Numbered from the stretch's first letter, positions 39,101-48,305 are shown. The stretch is DNA of 64,000 nucleotides from Clostridium tertium (GCF_017873245.1 NZ_JAGGJY010000005.1:1-64000), one strand, 5' to 3'. Program-made: numbers and translations. The notes: generated from the sequence alone by a model not told the origin.

Positions 39101-39742
39101 TTATTTATTTTCATTTTTATCATGTAATAAATATATTAATGTTAATAAGCTTTCTGATAAATGAACATTTTCTACTGTTACATCCTTAGGTACAGATAAG
39201 TCAACAGGTGCAAAATTCCATATACCTGTTACTCCATTTTCCACTAGAATATCGCATACCTTTTGAGCATTAATTCTTGGAACACAGATTATACCTATAT
39301 CTATACTATTATCTTCAAGATAATTTTTTAGTATATCTATATCTTGTATTTCTATATCTCTTATTCTCATTCCTAAAAGTTTTGGATTTGCATCAAATAT
39401 AGCTTCTATATCTAACCCAATTTGTGAGAATCTGCTGTAATTTGCTATTGCCTGACCTATATTACCAGCTCCAATGATTACGCCCTTATATTCTCTATTT
39501 AACCCTAATATTATGCTAATTTGATTATATAAGTCCTTTACATTGTATCCATATCCTTGTTGACCAAAGTCACCAAAGCAATTTAAATCTTGTCTTATTT
39601 GTGATGCCGTAAATCCTATTTTTTCTCCTAGTTCTTTTGAAGAAATTCTATCTACATCATTTCTTAATAACTCTTGTAAATATCTATGATATTTTGGTAA
39701 TCTCTTGATTACGGCCATTGAAATATTCTTTTTCTTATCCAT
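39101..39742 (-). CDS. rex: Redox-sensing transcriptional repressor Rex
   Basis: About 213 residues: an N-terminal winged helix (KELGEKIGFTASQIRQDLNC, then FGDFGQQGYGYNV) and a Rossmann NAD(H)-binding domain with GVIIGAGNIGQAIANY. It senses NADH/NAD and represses fermentation genes. The ATG at 39742 is chosen from family alignment and AGGAG upstream; the frame extends a further 20 codons. A weak second Rex-like site (TTAACAA half-site at 39855-39861) may give autoregulation. Confidence 0.95.
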   Translation of the reverse strand: MDKKKNISMAVIKRLPKYHRYLQELLRNDVDRISSKELGEKIGFTASQIRQDLNCFGDFGQQGYGYNVKDLYNQISIILGLNREYKGVIIGAGNIGQAIANYSRFSQIGLDIEAIFDANPKLLGMRIRDIEIQDIDILKNYLEDNSIDIGIICVPRINAQKVCDILVENGVTGIWNFAPVDLSVPKDVTVENVHLSESLLTLIYLLHDKNENK

Positions 39743-40009
39743 ACTATATTTTCTCCTACTTTCTCTTATCTTATATATTAAAACAATATTATTCATCTTC
39801 ATATTTATATTTTACCACTTTTATTATAATTTTAAAATAACTTAGGTTATCTATTTAACAAACTAAAACGTATATTAAATAGTTAATTTTTTCTCAATCA
39901 TAAAAGTTTACTTAGTAATATTTTGGTCAATTAATATACTTTTTATATATTTTTTTATTAGTTTTAATTTTTATTTTCAAACAAAATTTAGCGTAATTAT
40001 ATTATATAA
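39743..40009. other. Upstream region of rex
   Basis: A very A/T-rich stretch with no gene. It contains AGGTTATCTATTTAACAA (39844-39861), in which one Rex half-site is perfect and the other weak; a rex promoter is presumably here. Nothing else is recognisable. Confidence 0.4.
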
Positions 40010-40142
40010 AAAAATTAAGACTTATGTATAACGTAGCAGATCCGTTATACATAAGTCTCAAATTTATACAGAGCCCCCAATGTGCTCTGTAAACAAGATA
40101 ATGATCTTGTATGCTTCCCTTATGCCTGAAATGTTCTCAACC
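40010..40142 (-). ncRNA. Orphan small RNA with own promoter and terminator
   Basis: A transcript of about 130 bases is predicted on the minus strand from the promoter at 40149-40177 to a 16-bp terminator stem (AGACTTATGTATAACG at 40018-40033 with CGTTATACATAAGTCT at 40043-40058) followed by a run of seven T. Two further hairpins lie inside: TACAGAGC/GCTCTGTA (40067-40091) and ACAAGAT/ATCTTGT (40093-40110). The 5' part reads GGTTGAGAACATTTCAGGCA. No ORF of note is present. I do not recognise an RNA family. It could be a trans-acting sRNA or, less likely, a leader for rex 270 bases further on. Confidence 0.65.
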
Positions 40143-40148
40143 TAATTT

Positions 40149-40177
40149 ATTATATTTAATATGCTGAAATTTGTCAA
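40149..40177 (-). promoter_or_regulatory. Consensus sigma-A promoter of the small RNA
   Basis: On the minus strand TTGACA (40172-40177) and TATAAT (40149-40154) are perfect hexamers separated by 17 bases, just downstream of the cadA stop. Confidence 0.8.
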
Positions 40178-40195
40178 TAAAAATAGTATTTGAAA

Positions 40196-42451
40196 TTATT
40201 TCAAGCATCTTGTTGAATTTATTACTGCTATTACTGTAACTCCGACATCTGCAAATACAGCTTCCCACATATTTGCAATACCAAAAGCTCCTAAAAGTAA
40301 TACAAGAACTTTTACTCCTAATGAGAATATTATATTTTGCCATAATATTTTATTTGTTTTTCTTGCTACTTTAATAGCTGTAACTAATGCTTCAGGATCA
40401 TCTTTCATTAGAACTACATCTGCTGCTTCTATAGCTGCATCTGATCCAATACCACCCATAGCAACTCCAATATCCGCTCTTGCTAAAACCGGTGCATCGT
40501 TTATTCCATCTCCTACAAATATAACTTTCCCTTCAGTTGAATTATTTTTAATTAACCCTTCTACTTTTTCAACTTTATCTCCTGGTAATAATTCAGCAAA
40601 TACCTTATCTACTCCAACTAATGATGCTACCTTTTCTCCTACTGATTTGTTATCTCCTGTTAGCATAACTGTTTGAGATACACCAATAGCCTTTAATCCT
40701 TCTATTGCTGATTTAGAACCTTCCTTTATTTCATCTGAAATTACTATATTACCTTTATATTCATTATTTATTGCTACATGAACTATTGTTCCAATTGAAT
40801 TTATATTATTATATTTTATTTCAAATTTTTCCATAAGCTTATAGTTACCAATTAATACTTGTGAATTATTGATTGTTACCTTAATTCCATGTCCAGATAT
40901 CTCTTCGTAGTCACTTAGCTCATTAGAATCTATTTCTTTTCCATATTCCTTTATTATAGATTGTGCTATTGGGTGATTTGATAAACTTTCTGAAATAGCT
41001 GCAATCTTTATTAATTCTTCCTTAGCTATGTCAACGTTATTTATTTCTGTTACTTTGAAAACACCTTTTGTTAATGTTCCTGTTTTATCAAAAACAACTG
41101 TATTAACATCTTTAAGTGCTTCTAAATAGTTTCCACCTTTAACTAATATACCTTTTCTAGATGCACCACCAATACCTGCAAATAATCCTAGAGGAATTGA
41201 AACTACCAAGGCACATGGACAAGATACTACTAAGAATATTAATGCTCTATAAATCCAGTCATAAAAACTTGCATCCTTAATAACTAGAGGTGGTATTATT
41301 GCTAATGCTAATGCAGAGAAAACAACTATTGGAGTATATATCCTTGCAAATCTAGTTATAAACTTTTCAGTTGGTGCTTTTTTATTAGAAGCATTTTCTA
41401 CTAACTCTAGAATTCTAGAAACTGTTGATTCTTTAAAGTTCTTAGTTACTTTTACCTTTAAAACACCATTAGTATTTATGAAACCAGCTAAAATATCTTC
41501 TCCTGTTGAAACTTCTCTTGGAACAGATTCTCCAGTAAGTGCTGATGTATCAACGAAGCTTGTTCCATCTAATACTATACCATCCAATGGTACTCTTTCT
41601 CCTGGCTTTATTATTATTACATCATCTATATTAACTGTCTCTGGATTAACTTTTTCTTCTTTTTCATCTTTTAAGATATTTGCATAATCAGCTCTTATAT
41701 TCATAAGAGAAGTAATTGATTTTCTTGAACGATTTACTGCATATGATTGGAACACTTCTCCTATTTGATAAAATAACATAACTGCTACACCTTCTGGAAA
41801 CTCTCCTACAAAGAAAGCGCCTAAAGTAGCGACTGTCATTAAGAAGTTTTCATCAAAAACTTCTCCTCTTAAAATATTTTTAATAGCAGTTAATACAACT
41901 TCTCCTCCAACTAATACATAACTTAATGCAAATAATACTACAGATAAAATTGATCCTTCTGTTGAAATTAAAGCAATTGCATATACTATGGCTCCTATTA
42001 TTAGTCTCATATTTTCTTTTAAACTCACCGCTTCTCCGTGAGAGTGATCATGTGAGTGTTCATGTGGTTTTTCACTTGAATGCTCATGAGATTCTCCTCT
42101 AAATTTACCGTGAGAATGATTTTTGTCATGAGTATGATTTTCTTTCTCATTTTTATTTTCTATAGAACAAGTATCACTTGTACACTTGTTAACCTCCTTA
42201 GGAATAATATTACTTTCATTTTTATTAAATACTTTAACGCCTGGTTCTAGCTTGTTTATTATAGATTTTGCTTCTAATATAATATCATCATCATGTCTTT
42301 CCCCATTTAATTCTATAATTAAAGTAGATGTTGTAAAATTTAAAGTAGCTTCCTTAACCCCATTCATATTATTTACTTTTGTTTCAATTTTATTTGCACA
42401 ATTTGCACATGTTAACCCTGATAAAATTAATCTTATTTCATTACTACTCAT
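40196..42451 (-). CDS. cadA: Heavy-metal-exporting P1B-type ATPase (Cd/Zn/Pb)
   Basis: About 751 residues. An N-terminal heavy-metal domain with GLTCANCANKIE, a His-rich linker (HTHDKNHSHG, then HEHSSEKPHEHSHDHSHG), then the ATPase core: membrane CPC in VVSCPCALVVSIP, phosphorylation site FDKTGTLTKG, HP motif SLSNHPIAQSI and hinge GDGINDAPVLARADIG. It exports divalent soft metals. The ATG at 42451 with GGTG is preferred; the frame continues 23 codons upstream over the cadC end. It lies 16 bases after the cadC-like repressor. Confidence 0.94.
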   Translation of the reverse strand: MSSNEIRLILSGLTCANCANKIETKVNNMNGVKEATLNFTTSTLIIELNGERHDDDIILEAKSIINKLEPGVKVFNKNESNIIPKEVNKCTSDTCSIENKNEKENHTHDKNHSHGKFRGESHEHSSEKPHEHSHDHSHGEAVSLKENMRLIIGAIVYAIALISTEGSILSVVLFALSYVLVGGEVVLTAIKNILRGEVFDENFLMTVATLGAFFVGEFPEGVAVMLFYQIGEVFQSYAVNRSRKSITSLMNIRADYANILKDEKEEKVNPETVNIDDVIIIKPGERVPLDGIVLDGTSFVDTSALTGESVPREVSTGEDILAGFINTNGVLKVKVTKNFKESTVSRILELVENASNKKAPTEKFITRFARIYTPIVVFSALALAIIPPLVIKDASFYDWIYRALIFLVVSCPCALVVSIPLGLFAGIGGASRKGILVKGGNYLEALKDVNTVVFDKTGTLTKGVFKVTEINNVDIAKEELIKIAAISESLSNHPIAQSIIKEYGKEIDSNELSDYEEISGHGIKVTINNSQVLIGNYKLMEKFEIKYNNINSIGTIVHVAINNEYKGNIVISDEIKEGSKSAIEGLKAIGVSQTVMLTGDNKSVGEKVASLVGVDKVFAELLPGDKVEKVEGLIKNNSTEGKVIFVGDGINDAPVLARADIGVAMGGIGSDAAIEAADVVLMKDDPEALVTAIKVARKTNKILWQNIIFSLGVKVLVLLLGAFGIANMWEAVFADVGVTVIAVINSTRCLK

Positions 42452-42467
42452 ATTCTTCACCACTTCC

Positions 42468-42827
42468 TTATTCAATAATGTGCTTAAATCCTTCATTAAA
42501 TATATGCTTAATGTGATCATCTGCTAATGAATAATATATAACTTTTCCATCTCTTCTGAACTTAACTAATCTATTTGATTTTAATACTCGAAGCTGATGC
42601 GAAATTGCAGATTGTGTCATATTTAATAATGCTGCTAAATCGCATACACATAACTCATTCTGAAATAAGGCACATAATATTTTTATTCTTGTAGAATCAC
42701 TAAAAGCTTTAAATAAATCGGCTAAATCATATAATTTTTCTTCATCTGGTATAGATTCTCTTACCTTTTCAACAACATCCTTGTGGATTATTGTACAATT
42801 ACAACTTTCTAATTTATTCTCTTCCAT
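42468..42827 (-). CDS. cadC: ArsR/SmtB-family metal-sensing repressor, CadC type
   Basis: A 119-residue winged-helix repressor. ELCVCDLAALLNMTQSAISH contains the Cys-x-Cys pair of the CadC metal site; the N-terminus adds the cysteine pair CNC, as in CadC, where N-terminal Cys complete the Cd/Pb site. The recognition helix is TQSAISHQLRVLK. The ATG at 42827 follows GGGAGG. It represses the cadCA promoter until metal binds. Confidence 0.92.
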   Translation of the reverse strand: MEENKLESCNCTIIHKDVVEKVRESIPDEEKLYDLADLFKAFSDSTRIKILCALFQNELCVCDLAALLNMTQSAISHQLRVLKSNRLVKFRRDGKVIYYSLADDHIKHIFNEGFKHIIE

Positions 42828-42840
42828 AATTCCCTCCCAC

Positions 42841-42866
42841 AACATATGAACAATTGCTCATATGTT
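42841..42866. promoter_or_regulatory. Operator palindrome for the CadC-type repressor
   Basis: AACATATGA and TCATATGTT are perfect inverted arms separated by eight bases, lying between the -10 box and the ribosome binding site of cadC. ArsR/SmtB operators in this family share the ATATGAnCA...TGnTCATAT layout. Confidence 0.8.
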
Positions 42867-42877
42867 TCTTTGATAAT

Positions 42878-42907
42878 ATTATATGCTACTTATATTAAAT
42901 GTGTCAA
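42878..42907 (-). promoter_or_regulatory. cadCA promoter
   Basis: Minus strand TTGACA (42902-42907), 18 bases, TATAAT (42878-42883): both hexamers match the consensus. The operator follows immediately. Confidence 0.85.
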
Positions 42908-43015
42908 CTTTAAATAAAAATATTTTAATCAATTATTTTAAATATTCTAGTATTAAAGTTCTTATTATGATAACATCTACAAAATCTTATAATTTTATAC
43001 TTTACTTATAAAAAA

Positions 43016-43039
43016 ATAGAGAGTCAATCGACTCTCTAT
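43016..43039 (-). terminator. Terminator at the end of the phospholipase-like gene
   Basis: ATAGAGAGTC and GACTCTCTAT pair around AATC; on the minus strand seven T follow. It overlaps the stop codon of the gene at 43036. Confidence 0.88.
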
Positions 43040-43629
43040 ATTACTAAAGCTATATGCTCCTTTAACTTTTGATTTAAAACTACTTCATTTAATACCATAT
43101 TTACAACTGTACTACAAATATGGCTAGCAAAAAGTAAATCTTTTTCATATGAAGCTATACCTTCATATTCAGTTTGAAGTTTCATTATATACTTTCCAAT
43201 TTCTTCTGATGTTAGGTGAAAATTCATATCTCTTTTTATATTATAATCCTTTGAAAATTTATTCAATTCATTTTCATATAATACATGTTCTTTCATAGCA
43301 TTAGCACTTTTAAATTCCCATCTTTGAAAATGTGGAATACAGAAAAAGTCACATAGAAAATGGCAAACTACGCCTAATTCTTGATTAAACTTTTTAGATG
43401 AATATCTAGTATAAATATCATCTAAAGTTAATGAGGATAAAAATTCTATTTTTTTAACAATCATACCAAAACTTTCATCTATATAATGTTTTTTAAACTT
43501 ATATTTTGATACAGAGTCTGGTTTTAAATTTCCCCATATGAATTGTCCGTCATTTATTATAAATACTTTATCCTCTTCTACATTGCTTATAAATTGTTGT
43601 GCTAAAGCTTTGTGAGTATTCATCATCAT
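43036..43629 (-). CDS. Zinc-dependent phospholipase C-like protein
   Basis: A 197-residue, intracellular-looking protein (no signal peptide). The N-terminal MNTHKALAQQFISNV, the segment GVVCHFLCDFFCIPHFQRW with paired His/Asp/Cys residues and a later His (KEHVLYENEL) resemble the metal ligands of the zinc-dependent phospholipase C family, and similar short proteins are widespread in clostridia. Whether it is enzymatically active is unknown; it lacks the export signal and C2 domain of alpha-toxin. Three consecutive Met codons make the exact start ambiguous; GAGGTGAGG lies upstream. Confidence 0.65.
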   Translation of the reverse strand: MMMNTHKALAQQFISNVEEDKVFIINDGQFIWGNLKPDSVSKYKFKKHYIDESFGMIVKKIEFLSSLTLDDIYTRYSSKKFNQELGVVCHFLCDFFCIPHFQRWEFKSANAMKEHVLYENELNKFSKDYNIKRDMNFHLTSEEIGKYIMKLQTEYEGIASYEKDLLFASHICSTVVNMVLNEVVLNQKLKEHIALVI

Positions 43630-43754
43630 AATTTCCTCACCTCGCTTTTCTTTTATAACTATATGATAATACTATAGATAATAAAAAACAAATATGTTTT
43701 CTTGTATATCGTCCCACTTATTATCATATTAGTAATTGCCTTCTCTCTTAACCA

Positions 43755-44204
43755 TTATAACCTTTCACTCATCATTTGGTTAATACTTCCTATTAATTCT
43801 TCTTTTATTTTTTCAAATAATTTAGGTTGTATAGATGGATAAGTTAAATTTTTAGGCATATCCTTAAACTCTTTAACTTCTCCTATTTCGAAATCTGGTA
43901 GATCTCCTAAAGAATATATTTCAGCAAAAAATAATGCCGCGTAGCTTTCCTTTCCATCAATTTCTAAAGAATAGTCATACATATATACTATTTCAAATTC
44001 TTTAGCTCCTGTTTCTTCAAATAATTCCCTTTTTGCTGTTAAATTTATATCTTCATCAATTTCTCTATGCCCTGCTGGAATTTCCCAAGTATTTCTTTCT
44101 TTATGCTTAACAAATATCCATTTATTTTTATATCTTGATACTACTATTGCATAAAGTAATTTTTCATTTTCTATTATATTTTTTTCATAAAATTTAATTT
44201 TCAT
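43755..44204 (-). CDS. NUDIX hydrolase
   Basis: A 149-residue protein with a complete Nudix box: G-HREID-E, seven residues, then RELFEETGA (residues about 46-69), which binds Mg2+ for hydrolysis of a nucleoside diphosphate linked to another group. The region ahead (WEIPAGHRE) is typical of MutT-like members. Substrate unknown. GGAGA precedes the ATG. Confidence 0.9.
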   Translation of the reverse strand: MKIKFYEKNIIENEKLLYAIVVSRYKNKWIFVKHKERNTWEIPAGHREIDEDINLTAKRELFEETGAKEFEIVYMYDYSLEIDGKESYAALFFAEIYSLGDLPDFEIGEVKEFKDMPKNLTYPSIQPKLFEKIKEELIGSINQMMSERL

Positions 44205-44376
44205 ATTTCTTCTCCAAAATATAGTAGATTATTAAATTATAAAAATATAATTACTGTTTCACCTCTATATAATTCAATAATTTCTTATACATCTATTGTT
44301 ATATTAAGCTCAATAAATTCTCTTATTTTTTAATCAAAATTTTTAAATCTGTTATTATAGCAGTTTTACTAACCAA

Positions 44377-45450
44377 CTATTTAAATATATGTATCTTTCC
44401 ACTGTCATTTAAATTTTTTAGTATTATAACTATTATAGGTAATACAAATAATCCTAGGAATCCAAATATTTTTACACCTATAAACATACACATTAGCATT
44501 ACTATAGGATGTAATCCTATTTGCTGACCTACAACCTTTGGCTCTAGAACATTTCTTACTATTGTTATAACAACATAAATTATAGTTAACCCTACTGCTA
44601 AACCTATGTCTCCTCTAATTAGTTCTATTATAATCCAAGGTATAACAATCCCACCTGTTCCAAGTACAGGAAGTACATCTACGCAAGCTATTAATAATGC
44701 TATTGTTATTGCGCTTTCAACTCTTAATATAGAAAGCCCTATTGCAAGTTCTATAAAAGTTACTGATATAATTATTGAATAAGCTTTAATAAATTTGAAT
44801 AAGGTACCAACTATATAGTCTTTTACATCAAAAATAATACTAGAAGCTCTTTCAGAAAACTGCCTTGTTATAAAAGTTGTTATATTTGTATAATCCATTG
44901 CAAAAAAGAAAGATGCAATAATTGAAAATATTACTATAATAAAAAAAGTTGGAACTGTTGTAACTGTTGATGATATAAATACAACTACTCCTGATGATAT
45001 ACTAGAAATTATACTTCCTAAGGATTCTGTTAATGATGATATCATATCTCTTATAGCTTGCATTAAAGTAGGGTCTAATTTTATTAATATATCTTCAAAC
45101 CCACTTGATAATTGTAATATCACAGGTTCTATTGTTGTTGTATAAAGATTAGGTAATTTAATAAATACATCCTTCAATTCAACAAACAACTTAACTATAA
45201 GTACAGTAATTAATGCTCCTACTGTTGTATAAAAAATTAAGACTGTAATTCCCGCAACAACTTTTCTATTAAGCCCAAATTTTTTTGATATTGAATTTAT
45301 TAATGGTTTTAATATAAATGCTATTCCAAAACCTATGACAAATGGTAAAAACCAACCTAGTCCATATTTAATTGCTATATATATTATTGTAGCAACAATT
45401 AATAAATATAATGTATTAATTATAAATTCTCTTTTTTTCTCTACACCCAT
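44377..45450 (-). CDS. ytvI: Sporulation integral membrane protein YtvI / AI-2E-type permease
   Basis: About 357 residues with seven or eight helices of the PerM/AI-2E exporter superfamily: FLPFVIGFGIAFILKPLIN at the N-terminus, PVLGTGGIVIPWIIIELIRGD and GLHPIVMLMCMFIGVKIFG near the C-terminus. This composition matches the sporulation-associated YtvI subgroup of clostridia and bacilli. The ATG at 45450 has AAGGAGA upstream; the longer frame from 45489 does not. Transported substrate unknown. Confidence 0.82.
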   Translation of the reverse strand: MGVEKKREFIINTLYLLIVATIIYIAIKYGLGWFLPFVIGFGIAFILKPLINSISKKFGLNRKVVAGITVLIFYTTVGALITVLIVKLFVELKDVFIKLPNLYTTTIEPVILQLSSGFEDILIKLDPTLMQAIRDMISSLTESLGSIISSISSGVVVFISSTVTTVPTFFIIVIFSIIASFFFAMDYTNITTFITRQFSERASSIIFDVKDYIVGTLFKFIKAYSIIISVTFIELAIGLSILRVESAITIALLIACVDVLPVLGTGGIVIPWIIIELIRGDIGLAVGLTIIYVVITIVRNVLEPKVVGQQIGLHPIVMLMCMFIGVKIFGFLGLFVLPIIVIILKNLNDSGKIHIFK

Positions 45451-45654
45451 AAGCTTAATCTCCTTATTTTTTTTATATTGATTATACAATAAATAATTTA
45501 TATTTTAAATTTATAATTTAAATATTAAGTTAAAATTCAGAATTCAATATAAAATTAAAAATATAATATAATTTTCAAACTTATACCTGTATTATTAAGT
45601 TAACTTAGCCCGTAAATCAATAATATCTGAACTTAAATAAATAAGTATATTAAA

Positions 45655-45699
45655 AAATAACCATAAACTTAATATAAAAAAATAAGTTCATGGTTATTT
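45655..45699 (-). terminator. Terminator after the PH-domain gene
   Basis: AAATAACCATAAACTTA pairs with TAAGTTCATGGTTATTT with one mismatch, directly downstream of the stop at 45703; the flank continues with T-rich sequence on the minus strand. Confidence 0.7.
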
Positions 45700-45702
45700 A
45701 TA

Positions 45703-46317
45703 CTAATTATTTATATAATTCTTAAATACATCTGTAAAATCTTTTTTAATATAATTTTCTCTATTTATCTTTGTCCAATTAAATGCATACTCATTTATAT
45801 CTTTAAATATTTCAGCTACATTACCTTCAACAACTTTACTTGATGCACATGCACTGGCGGCTATTTTTAATGTTTCTTCTGATTTGTTAAGCATAATATC
45901 ATTTTCATGTATTATATGAGATATTCTAATTAATGATTTATATAAGTCCTTTAATTGCTCTATTTGATTTCTATCTACATCTATAGAAAAAATAGTTTCT
46001 CCAATAACAAATTTAATTTCACAATCTAAGTCTATAGTTCCTGCTGTTTCTATAGCAACGTTTCTAATTGTATTTTTATAATAATCATATCTAGTTACAA
46101 GTCTCTTTTTGCTTACAGCAGATGTACCATCTACATGAATAAGAGCTAAATTAGTAAAACAATATTCATCAGTTCTTGATTTTATAAGGAAAAATATTTG
46201 TTCTCCATCCTCATGCATTATATAATCATCTGCATCCACCTTATTAAAGTCCTTTTTATCAATTATTTTACCAATATCACTTAGCCCTAATGCATCTGAA
46301 GCTAATTTCTTTAACAT
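45703..46317 (-). CDS. Bacterial PH-domain (bPH_1/YvbH-like) protein
   Basis: A 204-residue cytoplasmic protein. Residues of about 25-130 (DADDYIMHEDGEQIFFLIK, FTNLALIHVDGTSAVSKKR, DLDCEIKFVIGETIFSIDV) fit the bacterial pleckstrin-homology-like domain found in YvbH-type proteins; the C-terminal part is helical. GGGAGG precedes the ATG. Function unknown. Confidence 0.75.
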   Translation of the reverse strand: MLKKLASDALGLSDIGKIIDKKDFNKVDADDYIMHEDGEQIFFLIKSRTDEYCFTNLALIHVDGTSAVSKKRLVTRYDYYKNTIRNVAIETAGTIDLDCEIKFVIGETIFSIDVDRNQIEQLKDLYKSLIRISHIIHENDIMLNKSEETLKIAASACASSKVVEGNVAEIFKDINEYAFNWTKINRENYIKKDFTDVFKNYINN

Positions 46318-46489
46318 ATATAACCCCTCCCGTTTTTTATACTCTCTCTTATTTATAATAGTAGCTTTATAATGATAGATAAATATTATAATTTATCTAC
46401 TTATTGTTAAATTATTTCCTTTTAATTTTGACAAGAAAGTAATTGAATACCTTTACAAGAATATATATATAAATACTAATATTTTTATA

Positions 46490-46882
46490 TTAATCCCAAA
46501 ATATACTTCCTGAATTTTGTAAATGTTCATAGTTACATATTGGACATCTACTATTAACTATCTCTTCTTCACTAACTAACTTATATTTACTTTTACATAT
46601 TTCACAACTATACTCTAATTTGAAAATTTTATTATCCTCATATTTAATTTCTACATAAGGAACTGCTGTTAAATTTCCACACTTATCACATTTGGCATAT
46701 GCATTATAATAACTTATCTTATTAATCTTTTTCCTACTTAATATAAAATCTATGCTGTCATTTCTTTTCTTAGTAAGCTCTCTTCTAAATACTTCGAAGT
46801 CTTGAGTCCTAAACCCAACACCTTCAAATAATGTAGCACTGTAATCACATCTCTTACACTGAATGCTTACTCCTTTACCCAA
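46490..46882 (-). CDS. Small zinc-ribbon protein of unknown function
   Basis: About 130 residues with four CxxC pairs (CKRC, CDKC, CEIC and CPIC), suggesting two zinc ribbons, at the N-terminus and in the C-terminal half. A TTG start at 46882 is favoured because GGGGG lies seven bases before it; a TTG at 46888 is too close to that site. No family recognised. It is a single gene between the PH-domain protein and manC. Confidence 0.65.
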   Translation of the reverse strand: MGKGVSIQCKRCDYSATLFEGVGFRTQDFEVFRRELTKKRNDSIDFILSRKKINKISYYNAYAKCDKCGNLTAVPYVEIKYEDNKIFKLEYSCEICKSKYKLVSEEEIVNSRCPICNYEHLQNSGSIFWD

Positions 46883-46968
46883 ATCCAATCCCCCTTAATT
46901 AAATATAATTATTATATGTATATTTTATCATAAATTTAATAGAATATGTTTATATAAAAATTCAAAAT

Positions 46969-46998
46969 AAAATAGAGAAGCTCATACTTCTCTATTTT
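46969..46998 (-). terminator. Terminator downstream of manC
   Basis: AAAATAGAGAAG pairs with CTTCTCTATTTT around six bases. An intergenic repeat lies between it and the manC stop. Confidence 0.75.
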
Positions 46999-47062
46999 AT
47001 AATTCAGCTTGTCTAAATTATTTACACAATTCTTTCACTTTTAACTTTTTCACTATTTCACT
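46999..47062. repeat. Intergenic repeat of the TTCAGCTTGTCT / TTTTTCACTTTTAACT family
   Basis: ATTCAGCTTGTCTAAATT followed by TTCTTTCACTTTTAACTTTT and TCACTATTTCACTC. Both words recur together at 55676-55721. Confidence 0.5.
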
Positions 47063-48133
47063 CTAAATGTAGTCTTCATATTCAGGTTTATTAGTCAGAT
47101 CACTTAATAAATGCTTTATTTCTTGATCCTTATTCTTGTCCATTATAAGAATAACATCTCCAGCATCTACTATAACTAAATCTTTTATTCCTAATCCAAT
47201 TATTAGATTTTTATCTCCAAATATAGAACAATTTTCACTATCTTGCAGATATACATTATTACTTGTTTTATTATCTTTCTTTTCTTCTAAATATCTGCTT
47301 AATGCTGAAAAACTTCCTATGTCATCCCATATGAAGTCACTTTTTATAACGAAGGCCTTTCTTGTCTTTTGCATAACACCAAAATCTATTGATATCCCAT
47401 CTATTAATGAATATTGCTCATTAATAACTTCTTCTTCATCATCTTCTCCAATGTGTTTATATATTTCCATTAAGGATTTATATAATTGAGGAAGATATTT
47501 TTCTATCTCTCTTAATATCACATCTGCTCTAAAAACAAACATTCCTGAATTCCATAAATAAGTTCCTTTTAATAAAAAATCTTTTGCAACCTCCACATTA
47601 GGTTTTTCAGTAAATCTAGCTACTTTATAAGTCGGTATCTCTGATGATTGTATTCTTGGTCCCATCTCGATATATCCATATCCTGTTTCTGCTCTTGTTG
47701 GAGATATACCAAGTGTTACTATTCCCCGTCTTTTATTTGCAATATCCACAGCTTGTGATAATGTTTCTATATAAACCTTCTCGTTTTCTATATGATGATC
47801 AGAAGGTAATACAACCATAACTGCATCTCCATCTCTCTTTAAAAGCTTAACGGCAGATAGACCTATACATGTAGCGGTTTCCTTGTTCTGTGGCTCTGTA
47901 AAGATATTATTAGGATCTATATTTCCAAGCTCTACTTTTATCTTATCCTTATACTCTTTGTTAGTAACCACATAAATATTTTCCTTCTTAATTAAAGGAG
48001 TAACTCTATCTACAGTGTTTTGGAGAAAACTTTTGTTATTTATTACTTTCAAAAATTGTTTAGGCTTACTTGATCTCGATAAAGGATAAAGTCTTGTTCC
48101 TTTTCCTCCTGCTAATATTAGCCCGTATATCAA
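47063..48133 (-). CDS. manC: Mannose-1-phosphate guanylyltransferase
   Basis: A 356-residue nucleotidyltransferase: LILAGGKGTRLYPLSR then SSKPKQFLKV (GTP- and phosphate-binding), VVLPSDHHIEN, ETGYGYIEMG and FTEKPNVEVAKDFL, WNSGMFVFRAD. It makes GDP-mannose for surface glycans. The C-terminal isomerase domain of bifunctional ManC/AlgA is absent. The start is TTG at 48133 with GGAG about 10 bases upstream. Confidence 0.9.
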   Translation of the reverse strand: MIYGLILAGGKGTRLYPLSRSSKPKQFLKVINNKSFLQNTVDRVTPLIKKENIYVVTNKEYKDKIKVELGNIDPNNIFTEPQNKETATCIGLSAVKLLKRDGDAVMVVLPSDHHIENEKVYIETLSQAVDIANKRRGIVTLGISPTRAETGYGYIEMGPRIQSSEIPTYKVARFTEKPNVEVAKDFLLKGTYLWNSGMFVFRADVILREIEKYLPQLYKSLMEIYKHIGEDDEEEVINEQYSLIDGISIDFGVMQKTRKAFVIKSDFIWDDIGSFSALSRYLEEKKDNKTSNNVYLQDSENCSIFGDKNLIIGLGIKDLVIVDAGDVILIMDKNKDQEIKHLLSDLTNKPEYEDYI

Positions 48134-48255
48134 TAACTTTCAACTCCATGTAAATACTATGATATATCTTATGCTATTACCTTTTATTTTGTGAAATTTT
48201 TAAAATTGACAATTTTTTTATATTTATTATTACCTATTTAGACAATTTTTATGTA

Positions 48256-48284
48256 TTGACATTTTTTTAAAATAGATTTAAAAT
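48256..48284 (+). promoter_or_regulatory. Promoter of the Mn2+ riboswitch-ATPase unit
   Basis: TTGACA (48256-48261), 17 bases, TAAAAT (48279-48284). Transcription would begin about 15-20 bases before the riboswitch. Confidence 0.75.
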
Positions 48285-48305
48285 AAATTTATAATTAAAT
48301 ATTTC

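Noticed and set aside
40137..40343. 68-codon minus-strand frame at the cadA end
   Set aside because: Overlaps the 3' end of cadA and the promoter of the small RNA; repetitive Cys/Arg/Ser composition is a frame-shifted cadA.
43036..43629. Alpha-toxin-like secreted phospholipase C
   Set aside because: No signal peptide and no C-terminal C2 domain; only short motif similarity, so annotated as an intracellular relative of unknown activity.
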